Assembly (NCBI GenBank): GCA_025617745.1
Contig: CM046864.1
Span: 3,370,616 to 3,434,615 of the forward strand
Reading direction: 5' to 3'
DNA: 64,000 nucleotides
DNA from: Heliocidaris erythrogramma
Taxonomy: Eukaryota; Echinodermata; Echinoidea; Camarodonta; Echinometridae
Each line of letters begins with the position of its first letter. Within the stretch, counting starts at the first letter, position 1. The position numbers were made by a program, and so were the translations under genes. Positions 10,375 to 22,546 of this stretch are shown here, piece by piece. The notes beneath the pieces were generated by a model. That model saw only the letters and a list, made by a program, of their open reading frames with translations. It was not told the origin of the DNA and did not search any database.

Positions 10375-13300
10375 CCCATATGGGCATCATCCGGGCCATC
10401 TGGGCCATCTGGGCAAAAGGGAACCCATATAAATCCCATATGTATCCCTTGTGGGATCCATATGGGTTAACCCATTTTGAAATCTACTTGGGCCAGCCCA
10501 TATGGGAACCATATGGGAAAAGACTGGGAAAACCCATATGGGAATGACATGTAAATGCCCATATGGGTATCATATGGGAATAAGCTGGGCAAACCCATCT
10601 GGGAAACATCTGTAAATGTCCATATGGGTACCATATGGGAATAAGCTGGGCAAACCCACCTGGGAAAGACATGTAAATGCCCATATGGGTATAACATGGG
10701 AATAAACTGGGCAAACCGATATGGGAATGACATGTAAATCCCCATATGGGTATCATATGGGAATAAAATGGGCAAAACAATATGGGAATGGCATGTAAAT
10801 GCCCATATGGATATAAAATGGGAATAAACTGGGCAAACCGATCTGGGAAACATATATATTTACCAACATGGGTATCATGTGGGAATAAGCTGGGAAAAAC
10901 CAAATGGGAAAGACATGTAAATGCCCAAATGGGTATCACATCGGAGTAAGCTGGGCAAACGCATCTGGGAAACATATATTTTTGCCCACGTGGGTATCAT
11001 ATGGGAATAAGCTGGGCAAACCCACCTGGGAAACATATATATTTGCCCATACGGGTATCATAAGGAATAAAATGGGCAAACCGATATGGGAATGACATGT
11101 ATATGCCCATATGGGTATTACATGGGAATAAACTGGGCAAACCAATATGGGAAAGACATGCAAATGTCCACATGGGAATCATAAGGGAATATGCTGGGCA
11201 AACTCAAATGGGAAAGACATGTAAATGCCCATATGGGTATAACATGGGAATAAACTGGGCAAACCGATATGGGAATGACATGTAAATCCCCATATGGGTA
11301 TCATATGGGAATAAAATGGGCAAAACAATATGGGAATGGCATGTAAATGCCCATATGGATATAAAATGGGAATAAACTGGGCAAACCGATCTGGGAAACA
11401 TATATATTTACCAACATGGGTATCATGTGGGAATAAGCTGGGAAAAACCAAATGGGAAAGACATGTAAATGCCCAAATGGGTATCACATCGGAGTAAGCT
11501 GGGCAAACGCATCTGGGAAACATATATTTTTGCCCACGTGGGTATCATATGGGAATAAGCTGGGCAAACCCACCTGGGAAACATATATATTTGCACATAT
11601 GGGTATCATAAGGGAATAAAATGGGCAAACCAATATGGGAATGACATGTAAATGCCCATATGGGTATTACATGGGAATAAACTGGGCAAACCAATATGGG
11701 AAAGACATGCAAATGTCCACATGGGAATCATAAGGGAATATGCTGGGCAAACTCAAATGGGAATGACATGTAAATGCCCATATGGGTATAACATGGGAAT
11801 ACACTGGGCAAACCGATATGGGAATGACGTGTAAATGCCCATATGGGTATCATATGGGAATATGCTGGGCAGACCCAAATGGGAAAGAAATGTAAATGCC
11901 CATATGGGTATCACATGGGAGTAAGCTGGGCAAACCCATCTGGGAAACATATTCAATTGAGCATATGGGCATCATATGGGAATAAGCTGGGCAAAACCAT
12001 CTGGGGAAACATATGTAAATGCCCATATGTATATCATGTGGGAATAAGCTGGGCAAAGCCATATGGGAAAGACATGTAAATGCCCAAGTGGGTATCACAT
12101 CGGAGTAAGCTGGGCCAACCCATCTGGGAAACATATATTTTTGCCAAAATGGGTATTATATGGGAATAAGCTGGGCAAACCCGCCTGGGAAACATATATA
12201 TTTGCCCATATGGGTATCATATGGGAATAAAATGGGCAAACCGATATGGGAATGGCATGTAAATGCCCATATGGATATAAAATGGGAATAAACTAGGCAA
12301 ACGGATATGGGAATGACATGTAAATGCCCATATGGGTATCACATGGGAGTAAGCTGGGCAAACCCATCTGGGAAACATATGTAAATGCCCATATGTATAT
12401 CATGTGGGAATAAGCTGGGCAAAGCCATATGGGAAAGACATGTAAATGCCCAAATGGGTATCACATCGGAGTAAGCTGGGCAAACCCATCTGGGAAACAT
12501 ATTTTTTTGCCAAAATGGGTATTATATGGGAATAAGCTGGGCAAACCCATCTGGGAGACATATATATTTGCCCACGTGGGTTTCATATGGGAATAAGCTG
12601 GGCAAACCCACCTGGGAAACATATATATTTGCCCACGTGGGTATCATATGGGAATAAGCTGGGCAAACCCACCTGGGAAACATATTTATTTGCCCATATG
12701 GGTATCATAAGGGAATAAAATGGGCAAACCGATATGGGAATGACATGTAAATGCCCATATGGGTATTACATGGGAATAAACTGGGCAAACCAATATGGGA
12801 AAGACATGCAAATGTCCACATGGGAATCATACGGGAATATGCTGGGCAAACTCAAATGGGAAAGACATGTAAATGCCCAAATGGGTATTACATTGGCATA
12901 AACTGGGCAAACCGATATGGGAATGACATATGAAAGCCCACATGGATATCACATGGGAATAAGCTTGGCAACCCCATCTAGGGAAACAACTGTAAATACC
13001 CATATGGGTATCATATGGGAATATGCTGGGCAAACCGATATGGGAATGACATTTAAATGCCCATATGGGTATTACATGGGAATAAACTGGGCAAACCAAT
13101 ATGGGAAAGACATGCAAATGTCCACATGGGAATCATACGGGAATATGCTGGGCAAACTCAAATGGGAAAAATATGTAAATGCCCAAATGGGTATCATATG
13201 GGAATAAGCTGGGCAAACCCACCTGGGAAACATATATATTTGCCCAAATGGGTATCATATGGGAATAAAAAGGGCAAACCGATATGGGAATGACATGTAA

Positions 13301-14480
13301 ATGCACATATGGGTATTACATTGGAATAAACTGGGCAAACCAATATGGGAAAGACATATGAAAGCCCACATGGATATCACATGGGAATAAGCTTGGCAAC
13401 CCCATCTAGGGAAACAACTGTAAATACCCATATGGGTATCGTATGGGAATATGCTGGGCAAACCGATATGGGAATGACATTTAAATGCCCATATGGGTAT
13501 TACATGGGAATAAACTGGGCAAACCAATATGGGAAAGACATATGAAAGCCCACATGGATATCACATGGGAATAAGCTTGGCAACCCCATCTAGGGAAACA
13601 ACTGTAAATACCCATATGGGTATCATATGGGAATATGTTGGGAAAACCGATATGGGAATGACATGTAAATGCCCATATGGATATCACATGGGAATAAACT
13701 GGGCAAACCGATATGGGAATGACATGTAAATGCCCATATGGGTATTTCATGGGAATAAACTGGGCAAACCCAAATGGGAAAGACATGTAAATGCCCATAT
13801 GGGTACTTTATGGGAGTAAGCTGGCCAAACCCATATGGGAAAGACATATGAATGCCCACATGGATATCACATCGGAATAAGCTGGGCAACCCCATTTAGG
13901 GAAACAACTGTAAATACCCATATGGATATCATATGGGAATAAACTGGGCAAACCGATATGGGAAAGACATGCAAATGTCCACAAGGGTTTAATGTGGGAA
14001 TTAGCTGGGCAAACCCAAATGGGATATATATGTCAATACCCATATCGGTAATAAATGGAAGTAAGCTGGCCAAACCCATATGGGAAAGACATATGAATGG
14101 TCACATGGATATAACATGGGAATATGCTGGGCAAACCCATCTGGGAAACATATCTAAATGCCCATATGGGTATCATGTGGGAATAAGCAGGGCAAACCCC
14201 TGGGGAAAGACATATGAATGCCCATAGGGATATCACATGGGGAATAAGCTGGGCAACCCCATCTGGGGAAACAAAAGTCAATGCCCATATGGGTTTCATA
14301 TGGGAGTAAGCTGGGAAAGTCTATATGAGTATGATATTCCAAAGTCTAAATGGGTGTCATTTTGAAATGACCTGGGCAAACCCATATGTTAAAATATGTA
14401 AACCCCAATGTGGGTATCATTATTGGAATGATCTGGGCGAACCCATGTGGGTAAGATGTGTATATCATAAACTGGGTAAA
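10375..14480. repeat. 61-bp satellite array (CCCATATGGG units)
   Basis: About 67 head-to-tail units of 61 bases. A typical unit holds ATGCCCATATGGGTATCA, then ATGGGAATAA(A/G)CTGGGCAAACC, then ATGGGAA. Units differ by substitutions. Blocks recur: 10484-10975 and 11179-11523 repeat at about 548 bases, or nine units, and other blocks recur at three, five and seven units. Because 61 is not a multiple of three and the unit is poor in stops, long frames open on both strands; none is a real gene. The array fades into diverged units near 14300-14480. Confidence 0.95.
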
Positions 14481-14929
14481 CCCATATTCTTGAGGGGTAC
14501 ATACTTCTGACAAAAAATTATCAGCATACTATTAAAGATCTACATTGTACACATGTGCAAACTGAATTCATATTTTGTTGTCATTATACTGGCCCTAACT
14601 TATCAAACGGTAATAGAGTACCGAAGTGTGACGTCATACCGCCCAAGTTGTCAAGGTTGCTGGTTCTGAACAATTTTGTGCTGAACAATGGCGTGGTGAT
14701 CACACCGGCACCAAACACTGAATTTGCCCTGCTCCAGCCCGTCGCTTGACTGATTTCGCGGTGAAACTCAAGCACGGGCTTTGTTGTTTAGAACTAGTAA
14801 CCTGGACGACGAGCGAATATGACGTCAGCACTTAGGTACTCTATTAATCTATGCAAACCTAAAGAATGTGAGAAGTGCTTAAGAGAAAATGAAAGCACCT
14901 CCCAACCCCCATGTACTTTTGACCCCTAG
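14481..14929. other. Spacer with a MITE, inside the giant element
   Basis: Apart from the palindromic MITE at 14611-14846 there is only short AT-rich spacer. Confidence 0.45.
14611..14846. mobile_element. Palindromic MITE, 236 bp
   Basis: Starts TAATAGAGTACC and ends GGTACTCTATTA. The TIRs remain alignable for about 60 bases and include a TGACGTCA-type palindromic core on both sides. There is no coding capacity. It is nested in the giant element. Confidence 0.7.
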
Positions 14930-16352
14930 TACAAATGGTTGAGTCCACTTTTCAAACCTGCGCCACCTTTTGAGGAAACCGCATTCCATTGCTACAACTT
15001 ACGAAGGAAGCACTACTACACATCCGCCTCCCTACTCTTTGAAGGTAAGCTGCTTTTCATATCTTATCATTTCTTTCTAAATTCCATTTTCTCTTTGATA
15101 TTGTTTATTAATTTAAAAGTACATATATAGCCTGAGATGTACCATCCAGTGACATTTTCTGGTCCATGGCTGTCTTTTGTGGGATTATTATGGGTGAATT
15201 GATAGAGAAATGTGAATTCAGTTGAGATACCAACACTATGAACACGATGAACAATTGCTTTGGTAGACAAAAGAACATCCCTTCTTTACTATTATGTAAA
15301 ATAAGCAGAAGAGGTGAATATGCATGTTACACCTGTTCTACATATTTTTACATAATAGCAATGAAAGGATGTTCTTTTATCTACCAGGGCAATTGTGGAA
15401 GGTACAATGAGGAGCTGTATATTTTATCTGTTTCTTTGTTCGCCATGTTCATAGTGCAGTTTACCTTAGATTAATACTCCCATTGTTTAAGTTGCAAGGT
15501 CCAAGAGGAAAGAAGTATGCCTGGGCCATATCGTTCACCCACCGCGTGATAGTTTACATTCCCTGCTATTCTGTTTATAACCATGGGGTTGTGTGGTAAC
15601 TTCTTGGTTTAACTAGTGGTCTTGCTTTCCATGTATATGGGCTAAGAAATCAAAATCATTTCACTAGGCAAGTGTGTATCGAGCACATAATTATGCAGTT
15701 CAATTTCAAGACAAGATGAATGTCATAGTTTATTATGTCATAATAACGTTATTGTTCGCTTCATGTGAGGAACATCTGCCACAAATGAATAATCGATGTG
15801 TCATTACTACCATTCTCAAAATATACAGATGATCTTGATATCTTTATAAAGTTGCCTTTCTTGCACTCTATTTCTCTCCCCTCCCCTTATTTCTGTATCA
15901 GTATTGTACCTTTATTCCATACACCATTTTATTTTCTGCTATATTTCTTGTCATTTCCCTTTGCATGGGTCAATAGGTATTATCCATATTTCTATATGTT
16001 TTCTTTTTTTCCTTTTTCTTTTCTTTTTTTTTTTTTTGGGGGGGGGACACGACACTCTTTGATTTTTTTTTATTTGATGGAAACGGCATGATGTCTCGTA
16101 TATGTGGTATATATAGAGAGTGAGAGAGAGAGAAGGGCAGGGGCAGGAGAGAGAAAAAACGATTTGCTTTTTAAAAAATATCTGCATTGGTGATCAAAAA
16201 TTGTGCAAATTTCTCTACAAAAGTTTAATATTGTAAATATGCTAGTGTAATATTTTTTGTGAAATTTGTTACATGTACATATATCTCACTCTGTCGTTTC
16301 AGATCCAGGAAATAGACGAGAAAAACAACAACGGTACGAGGAAACAGCATAA
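14930..16352 (+). CDS. Possible captured two-exon gene 3' end (tentative)
   Basis: Exon A, 14930-15044, lies between the acceptor CCCCTAG and the donor GAAG|GTAAGC and encodes 38 residues (ending KHYYTSASLLFE) plus one base. Exon B, 16303-16352, follows the acceptor GTCGTTTCAG. The split codon closes as GAT and 15 more residues, DPGNRREKQQRYEETA counting the split codon, run to a TAA. Both splice sites are good and the phase matches, which suggests a host gene fragment carried inside the transposon. I do not recognise the protein. Coincidence remains possible because the exons are short. Confidence 0.33.
15251..15396. mobile_element. Palindromic MITE, 146 bp
   Basis: Starts ACAATTGCTTTGGTAGACAA and ends with a near reverse complement (CTACCAGGGCAATTGT). 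The arms are about 60 bases. It lies in the intron of the tentative captured gene piece. Confidence 0.7.
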
Positions 16353-18265
16353 GCAGTATTAAACGTAACAACTAAAAAAAGAAATTGACGTGTATTATAG
16401 ATGGACAAAATGAAGAAGACTTCTGGCACGTGTTAAGATTATATCATGATTATATCCAAACTGGATGAAGCTGTTAAGGTGGCACCATAAGTAGTACCCG
16501 CAGGAAAATGTTTGCAGTATTCGGAACTGAAGAAATGTTTACTATGAATACTATGGAGGCCAGGAAAACTCCTTTCAACATGCCCTGGTCGTGTATGCAT
16601 CTCAACTATGGGGGAATGCACAATCAACTGATGAACAAAAACCGCAGCTTCATTAGATGTTGACCAGTAATTTGGATAATTATGAGGAAGTGCCAGATGG
16701 AAACAACTATTGTTTAACCTTATCGTTTGGATAGCATGATGTGATTGTAATAACAAATACTGCATATTAATCATCTTTAATGTATGCATGGTGAAGGAGG
16801 CCTAGAGATTACAACTGGAGGAGAAAGTCTATTGTATATATATCAATTCATTCTACTTCTGACCGCCGTTCTGTTATTTGATGAATTCGCCAACTGGGCC
16901 TTTGGGTATTAAAATATTACTTAGCTCTTTGTGATAAGATACATGCATTTCTGAAAGAACATTCTAAACTCATGGGGCTTGACACTGAACTCCACTAGCC
17001 TGCACGTTATGAAGGAACTAATGGCGAAAAATGGATAGTGTGAAATTGTTTCGGGGTATCGCCTTAACCATGACATATGTAGTGGCAAACTATAGTCCGG
17101 AGTCGACCCTTCCGAACAGATGCATATTTTTTTCAATAGTGAGAAGGAGCCGTGATATAAACTACCTAACCAATATAATATTCCATTATTTATTATTTTC
17201 ACAATGTGTTTTTCTTTTAAGTTTGTTTTAAGTGTGTTGCCAAGGCTGTTCTTTAGAAATTGTACTTACAGTATCTAAACACACTTCCAATGCCATGTGA
17301 TGTGTCACAAAATGAATTGTATGAGAAATGATTCCATCAAAATCCCATTATCATTTTTAATGGTAGACTCCTAAGCTTATTTCACTTCAATAATGTATGT
17401 CGTTGCATATCCCCAAGCTTAAAATGAAAAATCTCCAGTTCTTTTTGTAAGGTGAACATTATGGTGGTTAATTGATTGATAATTTATTTAACCTGACAGC
17501 TAAGAAAGCAAGTTAGCGTATGTTTGTAAGCAACCAACAGGGGAAAGAAATCTTTTAGTCCTATTCGAGGGACTTGGATTAATTCCTTACCAACTACACA
17601 GTATTAATTTCTAATATTAAAAAGGTTTACTTTGAAATATGATTACTTACTATTTAATGGGTAAAACTATGTAGAAATAAGTGAATACATGATTGCATGA
17701 ATTGGATTTATGGGGTACTTCATGGAAATCTAATTACTGCTATGGAGTAAATTTCATGGGCATGTACGATAAGTGAAAATATATTTGATGAAAATATCAT
17801 TTATAGATGCATATTTATAATAAAAAATGTTTATATACTTTGATAATCTAATTACTACTCTGGAGTAAATTTATTGGGTATGTAGCAATAAGTGAATGCA
17901 TGTCAGCGTGAATGAGTTTGGTGGGGGTACTTCATATATAGGCATGCTCAGAAATTTGTTGACCGCGCAAACAGGTCTGTTTTCAAGACAAAATTCGACA
18001 GGCAATACTCATTATTTGTGACATACATGTATGTACACAGGTTGCATGGCAGGTCACCGGCAACTTATATTTCAAGTACCCCCAATTTTTCATTTTAATG
18101 TTGTTGTTTTTTGTACTGGCATAGCTGTGGTGAGAGGCTGATGATGATTGCATGATCAAGTAGTCTGTCCCATGAATTTCCTTAAAACCGATTTAGGAGT
18201 TGTCCCCTTGTATCGAATGAATAGACCAAAATAGGCATATTGTAAATCTCAGTTGCTAAATTATT
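16353..18265. other. Non-coding interior of the giant element
   Basis: No domain or RNA was recognised. A 116-residue frame on the minus strand (16789-16439) has mixed composition but no recognisable motif or splice context. Around 17641-17935 there is a diverged tandem duplication of roughly 205 bases, marked by CTAATTACT(G/A)CT and GGGTACTTCAT in each copy. Confidence 0.45.
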
Positions 18266-18269
18266 TCGG

Positions 18270-18870
18270 GCCCATGAGGGGGCCCATGGGGGAACACAAT
18301 ATATGGGATCAATCATACTGTTCCCATATATTACCCAGATGGACCCCAGATTAAACCCATATGGGCCATCGGGTATGGCCCATATGGGTCCCCAATGGGC
18401 CTTGTGTGCAAAATACTATGGGGCCCCATATGGGCATTCCAGGGTAGGACGCATATGGGGAACCCACAGATAATACCCATATCGGATAGCCCATATTTTA
18501 CCCACATATTTCCCACATTTATACCCAGATGGGCCCCAGGCCGAACCCATATTGGCCATCTGGGATGGCCCATATGGGACCCACATGGGCCTTGGGTGCA
18601 AAATCTTATGGGGCCCGTATGGGCATTCCCATGTGGGACCCATATGGGAACCCACAGATAATACCCATATAGGATAGCCCATATTTTACCCACATATTGC
18701 CCACATTTATACCCAGATGGGCCCCAGGCCGAACCCATATTGGCGATCTGGGATGGCCCATATGGGACCCACATGGGTCTTGGGTGCAAAATCTTATGGG
18801 GCCCATATGGGCATTCCCGTGTGCGACCCATATGCAAACCCATATGGGGCCTACATGATCCCCATATGGG
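18270..18870. repeat. Tandem array, period about 189 bp, sharing CCCATATGGG
   Basis: Roughly three copies; the marker GCAAAATCTTATG (or ACTATG) recurs at 18409, 18599 and 18787. Each unit is rich in GGCCCATATGGG-type palindromes, like the 61-bp satellite 4 kb to the left, but has a different unit length and order. Confidence 0.85.
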
Positions 18871-18879
18871 CTTGCTACC

Positions 18880-19765
18880 TGGGTGCCTTTATCCCCTTCC
18901 TTGCAATTACATGTACCCCCCCCCCCCCCCGAAAAAAAAGCAAGTGAATATCCCCTTATATATCCCCCTTATTCCCTCCCTCGCCATTACCCCCCCCCCC
19001 CCCCCGCAAAAAAAAAATAATAATAATCTTTAATACTTGGGGAAAGTATATCTCTTTATCTCCGCTTTATACTTAATAAAATATTGGAGGAAAGTATCCC
19101 CTTATATCGTTTTAGCCCCTCCTTTGCAATTCCCCCTCCGCCTGTCCTCCAAATAAAATTAAATTAAGGAGGTAATTTCCGGGGGTAATTTGTTTTGTGT
19201 AGTTAAGGGTTTCAAAAGGGGGCCGCCGCCTATTCTGCCTCCCCCGGGATCCAAGCCTTTATCCCCTCCCTTGCAATCACCCCCCAAAAAGGTTAAAATA
19301 TTGGGGAAGTATCCCCTTATATATCATTGTAACCCCTCCCTTGCAATCCCCCCACCACCGCCCCAAAAAAGGAGGCAATTATTTTATTGTGTAGTTAAGG
19401 CATGCCACTTGGATTTTAAAGGGGTGCACAGCCGCTTTAGCCCCTGGATCCGGATGCCCATACCTTTATCCCCTCCCTTGCAATTACCCCCCCCCCCCCC
19501 CCCTCGCCATTACTCCCTCAAAAATATACATGGGGGGAGTCCCCCATTAAAAAAAAATAGATATTGGGGGAAAGTATCCCCTTATATCCCTTTAACCCCT
19601 CCCTTGCAATTCCCCCCTCCGCCCCCCCCCCCCCCCCCAATTTGTTTTATTGTGTACTTAAGGGTTTCAAAAGGGGGCCCCGGCCGATTCGAATCCGTCC
19701 CTGCCTTTATCCCCTCCCTTGCAACTATGCCCTTATGTGTAATCGTGAAGCCCCACTACCATGTT
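18880..19765. repeat. C-rich degenerate tandem repeats
   Basis: The phrase CCCCTCCCTTGCAATT recurs in full or altered form at least six times with CCCCTTATAT and long C-runs between. The proline-rich open frame over 19190-19786 is a by-product. Confidence 0.8.
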
Positions 19766-19832
19766 GTCTGTCTTCATTTTGCATAGGATGGGGCCTTGTT
19801 CACGAGTTTATAATGTTAAATCGCGATACAGG

Positions 19833-20251
19833 CCCCATTTCCGTTTTGTAAGTTGTTCAACGTGGTTGCGCGGGGCTTGTAACACGAGTATAACTAGTGA
19901 GTTGGCTGAAGTTAGACGTCTAAGAAGATCGATTACAAGACGGGTAAGTTGCGGGGTCTGTATCACGATATTGCCTCTTTTTAAACACATGCAAGCTAAA
20001 TTCCACGTTCAGTTAGAAAATAGATGATATTTTAATTTTATAAACGACTTATGTGGAAGACTAGTTAACGCACCCTTTCGAGAAAAGCCCCCCCCCCCCC
20101 CCCCCCGCTTGTCTTGAAAGGGTGCGTTAACGGGCCACTCCGTTCTCAACGCACCCTTTCGAGACAAGCGAAGGGGGGGGGGCTTTCTCGAAAGGGTGCG
20201 TTCAACGCTCCCCACCGCGCCGCTCCGCACTGCACCCTTTCGAGATAAGCC
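19833..20251 (-). repeat. Right terminal inverted repeat
   Basis: Reverse complement of 9310-9721 with a few substitutions and a longer C-run. The MCLKRGNIVIQ frame here runs 19990 down to 19808 on the minus strand with only a few residue changes from the left copy. Confidence 0.85.
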
Positions 20252-20296
20252 CCTCCCAAATACGTGTCAACAGTAGTCCAATGAGCTGCTATCTTT

Positions 20297-21187
20297 ATGA
20301 CGTCATTTAGTGTAGACCTTGCTTATGCCGACCAACTGGCTATACATTTGATTAATAACTTAGAGTGTCGCACCCACAGAACTCCGTTCTGTGGTCGCAC
20401 CTTGCAAATTTGTTCTCCGTGTGAGCTCAACCCCGAGCTTCTTCGCATCAAGCAAATTCTGGGAGACAATGGCTATCCGGAGCTTGTCATTGATCGCGTT
20501 GTGCAGCGTACCATTGATTCGCGGACTCGCCCTGTGTATGGGCCTAATAAATGCCCAGTCTACCTCAAATTACAATGGCGAGGTAAAGAGATAAGTATGC
20601 GCGCGATATTAAGCATACAGTGTCGCGCTGTTACTTTGCCGTGGCTACGCGTGTCGTGTTCTCTACTAATAGAATGCTACCCGCAGTTCGCAAGGATGTA
20701 CTGCCTTCCCCCCAAATGAGCAATGTCGTTTATAAGTATCATTGTCGGTGTGAAGCCGTCTACGTTGGCCGTACATCTCAGCGTCTAGCGGACCGCATTA
20801 AACAGCACGTACCCTCCGTGGTACGACATACAGCAGCTGGTAGCCGGGCACAGCCGAAGCGTTATTGCAAAACCGCTGCTAGCGTCGCTAATGTTCAGTG
20901 TCGCAATCACCGCGACTCTGCTATTGGTCAGCACTTTCTGAATAGTCCGGCTTGTTCCAAGGCGCATAACCCAGCTCAGTTCACTATTGTTGCCCGAGCA
21001 CGCAGCTCTCAGCATCTTCGCTTCTTAGAGGCGCTGTTCATTCAGTCGAGAGATCCGCTATTGTGCCGACAAAAGGAGTTTGTACAGGCTCTTCGATTAT
21101 TTTTAGCGTGCCCGGATCATATCCGGGTCGCTGTGCACACCCTCCTTGACTTTCGTATTTACTTGTATTCTCTCATTCCTGCGTTGT
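20297..21187 (+). pseudogene. Penelope-like retroelement fragment (linker and GIY-YIG endonuclease)
   Basis: The first frame (from 20297) carries the linker phrase LRIKQILGDNGYPELVI. After a one-base frameshift at about 20583-20592 the second frame reads ARDIKHTVSRCYFAV, then the endonuclease. Endonuclease landmarks are VVYKYHCRC (GIY-like), YVGRTSQRLADRIKQHVP (YVG plus the conserved Arg and His) and FLEALFI with the expected Glu; the frame ends with TGA at 21187. In Penelope-like elements this endonuclease follows the reverse transcriptase, which is absent here, so the copy is 5'-truncated as well as frameshifted. It starts within about 40 bases of the giant element's right target duplication. 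Confidence 0.85.
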
Positions 21188-21189
21188 GA

Positions 21190-22330
21190 CCCGATGGCGA
21201 TGAGTGCAGATCGAAAAGCTTCGTCTTTCGAATTCATGGGGAAATGAAGTAAAATACCTTATTTTCTTAGTATTTTCTAAGTAAAAAGGAGTCAAGATTT
21301 TTGTCCAAGTACTATTATCCCGTACTACCCCCCCCCCCCCACTCACCAATTCCATTTCACTAGTTGATGACTTTGCAAACTTTAACTCTGAAAACTGAAC
21401 TTTGGCATTAATGTTACCACACAGGTGTTTGCATCTTCACACCGTAGAGATGGTAACGTGTTAAAAAAACATTTCAATCCAGATGTAGTAATCCCATTCA
21501 TCTGGTAATGTTCCATTCATTGATATGAAACAATTTCAATTACGTTTTAATTTTCATATTATCCATTCTACGAATTTTCAATACACATACACGTGCTAAA
21601 TATATTTAAAGATTGCGCATTTAAATACGCGTCATTCGACAATATTTGATAATTTGTGTTTTGCAGATAATTATAATTATAATCTGTATATATTAAATTT
21701 GGAATGAAACAGCGGCGTCGCTAGAGGGGGGGGGGGGTGCACCCCACTCAGAATTGCGGTCAGGCAAATGCGCCACCTCTACAGGGTCGTCGCTAGAACA
21801 TTTTGAATTGAGTTTTTAGGGTACATGTAAATGTAAATTTGCCAAAATTTTCCAAAATGCTGTACACTAGTCTCCCCCTCAATGTACTACTAATAATAAA
21901 AGAAACTCGCAGGGGTAGAGGTCTAGATCATACGGGCCCATTTTCGAAAGGGGGCTCACGCCTTTTGCCTAAATATCAAGGTTTTCAATTTCTTAATTTT
22001 TGCCATCAAGCGAAGCGAGCGAGCAAAAAAGGAAAAACTTTTCGTAGTGAAATGTAAGGGAGATCTGGGTGAGTTGATACACCTCCTAGAACTCCCACTT
22101 GCATTCAAGAAAGACAGATCAAACGCCCGCTGTTGGTAGTGTGTCAGTCACATATCTTTCTTTTCAGTTGAGGCAAAAAGTTGCATAACAGCTCTATAAA
22201 CATGAGGTGAAGGAAGAACACTAAATTGCTCCAAAAAGTGGATTTTAGAGTTAGAAATTCGACCCTTTCTATCATTTACATAGGAACACTTACTTTTGTC
22301 GCATTGTGGGCAACATGTAGCCTGTGCATT
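21190..22330. other. Non-coding with a dispersed repeat
   Basis: Poly-C (21330) and poly-G (21727) runs. 21785-22050 is copy A of a dispersed repeat whose copy B is 32568-32840 (shared marks GCTAGAACATTTTGAAT, ACGCCTTTTGCC and GCGAAGCGAG). A 64-residue minus-strand frame at 22338-22148 with CCPQCDKSKC has zinc-ribbon-like spacing but no family was assigned. Confidence 0.5.
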
Positions 22331-22546
22331 GTAAATTTGGTCTACGCCCGATAGTCCGCGGGGCCGATAGACCGCGGGTCCTATAGACCGCGGGTCCGAT
22401 AGACAGCGGGGCCGATAGACCGCGGTGTCTGAAATGCAACGCATTTTCACATCACGTCTTAAAAGCATAATGACTCAAATAATTCATGTATCTTAATCCC
22501 GGGGGGGGGGTATCTTCCATTGAAATCCGTACAACATCCGCGAACC

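Larger units (their letters stand above)
9310..20251. mobile_element. 10.9-kb Mutator-like transposon with about 415-bp TIRs
   Basis: Both ends start GGCTTATCTCGAAAGGGTGC (one base differs at the next position) when read inward. The inverted similarity runs about 412 bases (9310-9721 against 19833-20251). The direct repeat CCTCCCAAA lies immediately outside both ends (9301-9309 and 20252-20260). Long TIRs plus a 9-bp target duplication are classic for Mutator-like elements; sea-urchin TU-type fold-back elements (8-bp duplication, as I recall) are the main alternative. I see no transposase, so it is probably non-autonomous. The cargo is a 61-bp satellite, a related palindromic array, C-rich tandem repeats, two or more MITEs and a possible captured gene fragment. 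Confidence 0.85.

Noticed and set aside
10467-14299. Dozens of long frames on both strands rich in GIYMSFP or MGKTCKCP phrases
   Set aside because: They are the 61-bp satellite read in every frame; unit length is not a multiple of three and frames drift with indels.
16439-16789. 116-residue minus-strand frame inside the giant element
   Set aside because: Mixed composition but no recognisable motif, start context or splice partner; kept only as a note.
19190-19786. 198-residue proline-rich frame
   Set aside because: Degenerate C-rich tandem repeats within the giant element.
22148-22338. Minus-strand frame with CCPQCDKSKC as a zinc-ribbon protein
   Set aside because: Too short, no family match I can justify, and its upstream part is repeat TIR sequence.
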